A program made the position numbers and the translations under genes. This document shows, one piece after another, positions 58,901-64,000 of a stretch of DNA of 64,000 nucleotides. The notes below the pieces were generated by a model that made no database searches, had not been told where the DNA came from, and saw nothing but the letters and a program-made list of their open reading frames with translations. Position 1 is the stretch's first letter. Each line of letters begins with the position of its first letter. The stretch is from Heterotrichella gracilis (Eukaryota; Sar; Xanthophyceae; Tribonematales; Xanthonemataceae): positions 93,865 through 157,864 of the forward strand of contig JAULBX010000892.1 in the NCBI GenBank assembly GCA_032358255.1, written 5' to 3'.

Positions 58901-59717
58901 GCCGACGGCTGTAATGGCTACAACGGCATGGCGCTGTACTTCTCCCGCCAGGAGCTGCAGGTGGGTGGTGGGGTTGTGGTAATTGCATGCAACATGGAAA
59001 TTTGAGCATGCTGTTTTGCGGTGTCGGGTGTAACGGCTACAACGGCGTGGCGCTGTACTTCTCCCGCCAGGAGCTGCAGGTGGGTGGTGGGGTTGGTTGG
59101 GTAGGGGCATGCGTCCCATTGCCAGCAATGTTGCCAGGTAACCTGTCAGCCTTGCATGCCAATCACGCGATTTGTATACCTTTGTTGTTGATCACGCCGT
59201 TTTGCAAATGCTTTGGATGATATGGCTGCAACTGGTGCAACGGCATGGCGCTGTACTTCTCCCGCCAGGAGCTGCAGGTGCACCACGTGGGTGCTGTGGT
59301 CTGTGGTGATTACATGCGTCCAGCAGTGTAGGGCCAGTTTAGCGGTCAGCCTTGCATGCGAAATTAGCAGTTTGTATACCTGTTTTGTTCAGCATGCTGT
59401 TTTGTTGGTGCTGTGGGTGCAACGGCATGGTGCTGTGCATTCTTGTAAGGCGCAGTGCTGCTCAGGTGGGTGCTGCAGTGTGGTAGGTAGTCGGTTAAGT
59501 TAAATTTAAATGAGAGGTCATGGCTGATCAGCCTCGCGCAAATAGTGGCATCCTGGCTTGCCCAGAAGGCATCTAGGGTTTGCCAGGAGCATCTAGGGTT
59601 TGCCAGGAGCACGTGCTGACTGTTGCCCTGTGGTACCCCCGTGTGCAGGTTCTGCTGGAGACAGAGCGGGAGACGGCTGTGGCTGCTCTGCAACAACCAC
59701 CGGCTGACACCGACTGA
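49999..59717 (+). CDS. NUP107: Nucleoporin NUP107 (Nup84 homologue)
   Basis: Nineteen exons: 49999-50074, 50151-50327, 50754-50913, 51194-51367, 51870-52001, 52296-52366, 52935-53123, 53398-53495, 53703-53969, 54310-54445, 54655-54809, 55125-55304, 55863-56090, 56346-56528, 56741-56863, 57377-57619, 58149-58418, 58742-58960, 59649-59717. They give 1049 residues, close to plant Nup107 (about 1080). It is an alpha-helical scaffold of the Y-complex of the nuclear pore. Diagnostic segments are EECSQPWRIGSLTGG-like (exon 7-8), SLWRWSCYQISEK, YEAAIYGALSSNVQRVLP and SWEDVAWAF (exon 9), and YIMYLIESEQYELVPLYSCHLREGLRE (split here for brevity; exon 13). The N-terminus is Gly/Phe-rich (MPQFGEVFRGFGSDFG). 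The intron after exon 10 needs a GC donor. Introns are full of exon-edge copies. Confidence 0.93.
51473..51556 (+). repeat. Copy of NUP107 exon 4 donor edge
   Basis: About 83 bp repeats 51286-51372 (ctgctgtggtt..tt.tcgg ... cctggatgcggcaggtatgc), including the donor. Confidence 0.92.
52610..52800 (+). repeat. Copy of NUP107 exon 7 acceptor edge and its polypyrimidine intron
   Basis: 52731-52799 repeats 52931-53003 (acceptor plus about 68 exon bases, roughly 90 percent by eye). The preceding intron text (cctacacacaccacacaccatt...) is also repeated from about 52850. Confidence 0.92.
53510..53572 (+). repeat. Copy of NUP107 exon 8 donor edge next to (TTTAGGG)n
   Basis: A run of tttagggtttagggtttaggg (53508-53533) is followed by a copy of the exon 8 end (gagctggcggctgagg.gggtg, 53553-53573; true end 53478-53500). 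Confidence 0.85.
54062..54180 (+). repeat. Copy of NUP107 exon 9 donor edge
   Basis: 54075-54142 repeats 53911-53980 (tgctggctggagacgtg.gtg ... gatgggctggtgcrtgg) and is followed by ggttagggcctcgggtttagg. Confidence 0.9.
54488..54540 (+). repeat. Copy of NUP107 exon 10 donor edge
   Basis: The core gagcgcctacccac(a/t)gg of 54415-54450 recurs at 54492-54530 after a gtttagggtagggtttt tract. Confidence 0.85.
54930..54990 (+). repeat. Copy of NUP107 exon 11 donor edge
   Basis: ttggatgacctcattgggtc (54765 onward) recurs as ctggatgagttcattgggtt at 54947, with the following cagctggtggactggg. Confidence 0.9.
55505..55770 (+). repeat. Two copies of NUP107 exon 13 acceptor edge
   Basis: The nearer copy (55674-55765) keeps the acceptor and about 85 exon bases. 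The farther one (55508-55595) is more decayed. The true acceptor is at 55862. Confidence 0.92.
56180..56255 (+). repeat. Copy of NUP107 exon 13 donor edge
   Basis: 56188-56252 repeats 56006-56070 (cgcgcgcgtggtttga.gagtggg) after a tctagggttttaggc tract. Confidence 0.9.
56612..56665 (+). repeat. Decayed copy of NUP107 exon 15 acceptor edge
   Basis: ttatttgctggctcagattttgcc at 56608-56632 resembles ttatttatgctgactcaggtactacc at 56725-56748; coding-side similarity continues 20-30 bp. Confidence 0.7.
57930..58000 (+). repeat. Copy of NUP107 exon 17 acceptor edge
   Basis: 57950-57996 repeats 58146-58203 (gcaggacgggtc.tc.tacct ... gccgccagc) and runs directly into cctaaaaccctaaaacc. Confidence 0.92.
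59010..59470 (+). repeat. Three copies of NUP107 exon 18 donor edge
   Basis: The exon end (true 58905-58965) is repeated at 59020-59090 and 59222-59282, each with the ccaggagctgcaggtg junction, and in decayed form at 59405-59470. Confidence 0.95.
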
Positions 59718-62357
59718 GTGCAGCTTCAAGGCCTGCTCTAGCCTGAGCCCGAGTTCTGCTGCCATGCTGGCTAGGGGACTGGGAATCCGGTGCGCGCAAT
59801 CCAGGCCCCTACATGCGCGCAGCAGCGTTACGGCGCCTGCAGGGTCCTACTAAAGACAGAGGCGAGTGATGTGGAGCTCTAGAGCGCTGTCGTTGTGGAA
59901 ACGGCTGTTGCTGCCCTGCAACGGCTACAGGCTGAGTGAAGCTGCAAGGCTGGACCTCGCCTGAGGGTTATGCTCCCATGCTGGCCAGAGGACGGGCTGC
60001 GCAACCAGGCTCCTACATGTGTGCAGTGCTTGTATGTGGTCGTACAAGCAGCTGTTAGGCGCCAGCTTCCTAGCCTAGCAGTGCTGTGGCTGCGCGTGGC
60101 AGGAGCAGGCACAGGTTGCGCGCTGGGGCTGGTTTGTGCAGGCGTGGCATGCCATGCCACGTACCGTGTGCATGGGGTCGGGGGTGGCGAATCGACCCTG
60201 GTCGGTGGCGTGCAGCTCGGGCGTGAGTTGCTGGCTGTGACTGTGGCTGTGGCTGTGGCTGCCCTGCAAGCACCCACAGGCTGGCATAAGGGATTGCCGC
60301 TGGATTGTCAATAAATCTTAGGGCACCAGCATAGGCAGCGCTTGCTTTCAAGTACACTGACACACTGCTTGTGCCAGTGGGGTACCAAGGACAGCCTCTT
60401 GCTATGGTGTATGGTACCCTTGCCTGCGTACCTGGACCCTGTACCTGCCTGATGGCCCGTTCACCTGTATGAGAGGAGGTCCCCTGGGGTGGCTCTCCTG
60501 CTGCTGCCACAAGGGCCTTGTAACAACCCTAAGGGTGTCCATGCATGTGGAAGGAATAAACAGTGATACGTAGTGGGCCCCTCGGCTGCTAGCTCAGCTG
60601 CTAGCAACTAGCCGGGCACTAAGGCACAGTGTGGATGGCTGAGGGCAGTGAACAAGGTGGTACAACGCGGTGGCAAAACGTTAGATTATGGTACCACTCG
60701 TATCATTGGCAGGGGCATGGCAGGGCAGGGGTATTGGTGCCCAGTCGCCACTTATCTGAACCCTGCAGCTACCCATGGGAACCCACTGTAAAACCCTAAA
60801 CCCAAAGGAAGGTTACCCTGGTGCCCACTGGGCGCCTGCCTGTTAGGCTCTCTCCCTCCTCCAGACCATGGTGGTGCCTTCAATACCCCAAGTAGCCTGG
60901 GCACCAACCTGTAGGGCTGAGGCCATCAGTGAGCGCCGGTAGTAAGAAGGTGCTTGTTCGGCCACCGCCCTGCCTGTTGCCCAGCTTCAGGCTTTCTTCC
61001 TCCTCCACACCATGGTGTTGCCTTCACAATACATGTTGGCAACCAGTAAGGACGCTTGCGAGCTGTGATATGTGCGCCATGGCGAAAGCCAACACCGCCT
61101 TGTGTGCAGGTTGCCCTTTTGGCTGCCTCGAGTACAGTCAGGTCGCAACGTAGCACTCTCACCGAATACTCTTCTAGCGCTTCACCGTATACATACCTCC
61201 TACCCAGGCTGGCCCTTACGAGACGGGCTAGGCTACGACTCCGCTTGCAATTTTAGGCAGCATGACGACCCGACGATTTGTAACGCTGCCAACAGTCACA
61301 GAGGTGAATCGGTGCGGGGCCAGCCATTGACATAACCTCATCCACCAGGTACACCAACTGGCGCTTTGTAGTGACGACGCCACATGACGGTGCGGTGACC
61401 GCCGCCGTACCCTTGACGCATGCATCGTTATTTGTCACACTTCCAAGGCGCCGTCGGTCGCTACCTCAGGGATTCATGACGTAAGGTGACGCTAGGTGTC
61501 GTCAATTTTGGCCCCTCTCAAACTTCAACAGTCCGAAATTTGTCAATCACATGGTGGGCCATTTGAGTTGAGGGGGCTTGCCAACATCTATAGCGCCATT
61601 CGAGGGGCCTAGAGCCAAATTGCCCACTGCCAATCGATATAGCCCCCGTGTAAAATGTGAATTTCCTTAGTAGTCACCAGTAGCTAGTCGAACAGGCCGC
61701 CTTGTACCAGCTATGTATTTTTGTTGTCTCAAAGGTGCGCGCCTCGCTCTTCAAAATGGATGGAATGACTGTGTACTGCCTTTGGATGGGCCCTAGAGAG
61801 GTTGGTCTCCTTTCACAAACCAGAGAGCGCTGGCATAGCTGTATTCAGCGCATCACAACCTCAAGGTTCTATTTGCTGCTGCATCGGAAACAGCTATCTG
61901 ATAGCCTCCCTGGCTGCTTTACAATTGTCCGTTGGCGCCCCTGGCTAGGTTGTACCAACTCGCAGCACCGTCAAACCTCCTACTGGTTTACCAGCTGGCT
62001 TTTCGTGTTTCCAACACTATTGCTGCAACGCATCTCTAGAGATAGCCGAGGTATGGTTGCGGGCCAAGCGCACGGACGCCGCAAGAGCTTTGCCCAGTGC
62101 ACGTGCGCGTTGGTCATGACGCAATTGCCCCCCCCTCACGCCAGTTCACCTACCGTGGCACTCGAGCTCGTTGCTTGCCCATGACCGTATCCCCAACCCT
62201 ACAGGATTGGCCCTGCAAGCGGAAACACCTGAGCGTGTGGCTCCCCGCAAATATGTGGGCGCTTACATAACGGCCCGGGCTGCATCGTGGGCCAAGTCAG
62301 ATCTGGTTCACCACATCGACTACCACGCAGTACAACGACTCGAAGCAGGCGCCCAGC
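59718..62357. other. NUP107 3' flank and intergenic region
   Basis: 59885-60035 is a decayed copy of the NUP107 last exon plus 3' UTR (59660-59830); another fragment is at 60230-60290. TGTAA is at 60519-60523. A direct repeat of about 55 bp links 60835-60890 and 60963-61025 (cctcctcca.accatggtg.tgcc core). The rest, 61030-62357, is AT-richer with no recognised gene; the ORF at 61702-62184 has no family resemblance. Confidence 0.5.
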
Positions 62358-63192
62358 ATGTCAGCAGCAGAGGCCCACCCTATGACCTCCTCTTCGGAAC
62401 CACGCACAGAGGACGAGGGGGTCCCAGGCACGAGCAGCAACTCCAGGCGCGATCAGCCTTCCGGGGAGACAAAAGCCAAGCATGCATCACTGTCGTCCCC
62501 CAGGGGTGCAGACATCGAAAAGGCCACCAGGAAAAACAACGCGGTGCAGGAAAAGAACCGCAGGGCGCAGCGCAGGTGGGTCGTGATCACTACAGCCTTG
62601 CTTTGAGCTCTCGTGTTCGGTAGCTTGTGCGCGATGTGCTTAGCCCTCGGCTGTACTGTCCCGGTACTGAGGCTCGTGGGGTGTGGCCGTGCAGGTTCAG
62701 AGCCAAACAAAAGGTGCGCACGGGCGCTGTGGCCCCCATCAGGCCTTGCAAGGCTGCCAACGCCTCCCCAGCGCCGGATGCCATCGGTCCCGGCGTGGGT
62801 GTGGCCCATTTTGTGGGTCAGACGCTGCGCCTGCATGCACAGACATGTGTCCCGGCTGGGAGCGGGCTGCCCTTGTGTGTGCCTCAGCCCCGTGGCATCC
62901 TGCGCGCCGCCGCTGCCTTTCACCAGCGCTGGGCGTTCCCTTTCTTTGGTACTTTCCGTGCTTGGGCGGGAGCGCACGAGCGCTGGCCTGAGTACTAACG
63001 ACGCCGTGGCCCCTGCACCCACAGGAGCGGATACAGCAGATGTCCTCCAAACTGGACGAGCTCTCTGCTACCGTGGCACAGCTATCGTCTGAGAAGCTGC
63101 TACTAGAGTCCCGCAGCCACGTGCTAGAAGAGGCTCTGGCCGCGAAGGACCAGCAACTGGACCAGCTGCGGATGGACGTCCTCGAACACAGG
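62358..63192 (+). CDS. bZIP transcription factor (partial, continues past 63192)
   Basis: Exons 62358-62575, 62695-62713 and 63025-63192 give 135 residues so far; the frame is open at the last donor (GTAGGA), and further exons are expected at or beyond the window end. bZIP proteins bind DNA as dimers. The Ser/Glu-rich N-terminus is followed by the basic region NNAVQEKNRRAQRRFRAKQK with the N-x7-R signature, then a leucine-zipper coiled coil (MSSKLDELSATVAQLSSEK...). Exon 2 is only 19 nt and encodes part of the basic region; leaving it out would shift the frame. Splice phases fit (2 then 0). Target genes cannot be told from sequence. The start is the first ATG of an open frame. Confidence 0.85.
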
Positions 63193-64000
63193 GTAGGATC
63201 GCACTGCCCTCGAAGACGCATACGCATGCATGCCTGTGTATATGTATGCACGATGCATACATGCCCCGCCCACGTCCCTGTTGGTGCTTTTGGGTCAATC
63301 ACTCAATGCCACAGGCCCCAGGGGAGGCACGGTCATGGGGGTCGTGACTGCATGGGGGAGCTGTTTCGCCTCTGCCATTGCTGTGCTGCTCAGAGGGGTA
63401 CCTAGGCCAACACCTGTGAGGCCACGGGTATATAGATATACACTAGATGTGCTGTTGAGGGTGGGGGTTATCGGTATACCTAGACTACACTTGTGGGCAT
63501 GGGGTGTGGGTAGACCCAAATGGGCTGCTCAGACATGGAAGGGGGTGGGTATACCTAAACCGGCCTGGTACCACACCTGCAGGGGTGTACCAGCGCCTGG
63601 TACTGGACTCCACACTCTTCCCCGGATGCATGTGTGGTCAGGCGCCGTGGCCAAACCCTAAACCCTTACGCACAGCAGCTGCACAGCTCCCCCTGTGTAC
63701 CCAGTGACGTGCGCACGCGCGTATACACGGGCCCCCATCTGCGCTCCCAGGCGTGTGCTGGCATCGATGCTGCTGTACCTGCCCCTGCTTTGCTACCCAT
63801 GTGGGGTGTGGGTGCACCAGGGATCGGTCCAAGGGCATACGCATGGGCATATGCGTGTGCGTATCCCCCGAATCCCTCGGCAAGAATAAGAGCACTGCAA
63901 CCACAGGATGTCTAGGAAGTGTATTTACTTGTCTAGGAAGTGTATTTACTAGGGATAACACTTTAGACGCGGAGATATCACACCGCCTGAGCCGTGCAGG
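63193..64000. other. bZIP downstream intron or 3' part, no exon resolved
   Basis: No exon with recognisable content was found. A 21-bp direct repeat tgtctaggaagtgtatttac occurs at about 63909 and 63931. CCCTAAACCC is at 63656-63665. Confidence 0.4.

Noticed and set aside
61702-62184. 160-residue plus-strand ORF in the bZIP upstream region
   Set aside because: No resemblance to any family, no supporting splice sites, and atypical composition for this window.
62171-62623. 150-residue plus-strand ORF overlapping the bZIP start
   Set aside because: It is in a different frame from the bZIP exon, which has the basic-region signature and fitting splice phases.

Overview
The window is nuclear DNA of a green alga. 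The genes are split by many short-to-medium GT-AG introns, and exon joins were worked out by reading frame and splice phase. Products include Psb27, a plastid CGFS glutaredoxin, a plastid FKBP17-type protein, a ClpF-like UVR/YccV protein and a plastid DUF1995 protein, so the organism has a chloroplast. A POC5 centriole protein points to a lineage that builds centrioles or flagella. TGTAA polyadenylation-type signals follow several stops, and TTTAGGG/CCCTAAA telomere-type repeats are scattered inside introns. A core chlorophyte, perhaps Chlamydomonadales (Haematococcus-like), fits best; the species is a guess.

Layout. 592-8388 (-): protein with five U1/JAZ-type zinc fingers and an unrecognised N-terminal region. 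9294-10520 (+): phosducin-like protein 3. 10664-14920 (-): ribophorin I / OST1. 15446-16824 (+): POC5-like. 17611-18791 (-): plastid monothiol glutaredoxin (GRXS14 type). 19247-20795 (+): Psb27. 21647-24994 (-): plastid DUF1995 protein. 25461-28432 (+): ClpF-like. 29871-31642 (+): Crinkler-like gene, apparently broken. 33244-39026 (-): nucleolin. 39840-41904 (-): FKBP17-type immunophilin. 42719-49069 (-): large ZIP metal transporter. 49999-59717 (+): NUP107. 62358-63192 (+, continues): bZIP factor. Most neighbours are head-to-head with 450-930 bp between starts, and several plastid genes form divergent neighbours (GRX/Psb27, DUF1995/ClpF-like).

The most striking signal is not a gene. In eight of the genes the introns contain truncated, direct-orientation copies of the exon edges that flank them. 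Each copy usually carries the splice site and is commonly followed by TTTAGGG-type tracts. The copies occur one to four times per exon and show graded decay. At gene ends the stop codon and 3' UTR are copied too. PDCL3, OST1, POC5 and the glutaredoxin gene, interleaved with the others, show little or none of this. It looks like a recurrent local duplication process that enlarges introns and multiplies splice sites.

All exon structures are inferred from sequence only, without transcripts. First exons and non-conserved N-termini are the least certain parts.
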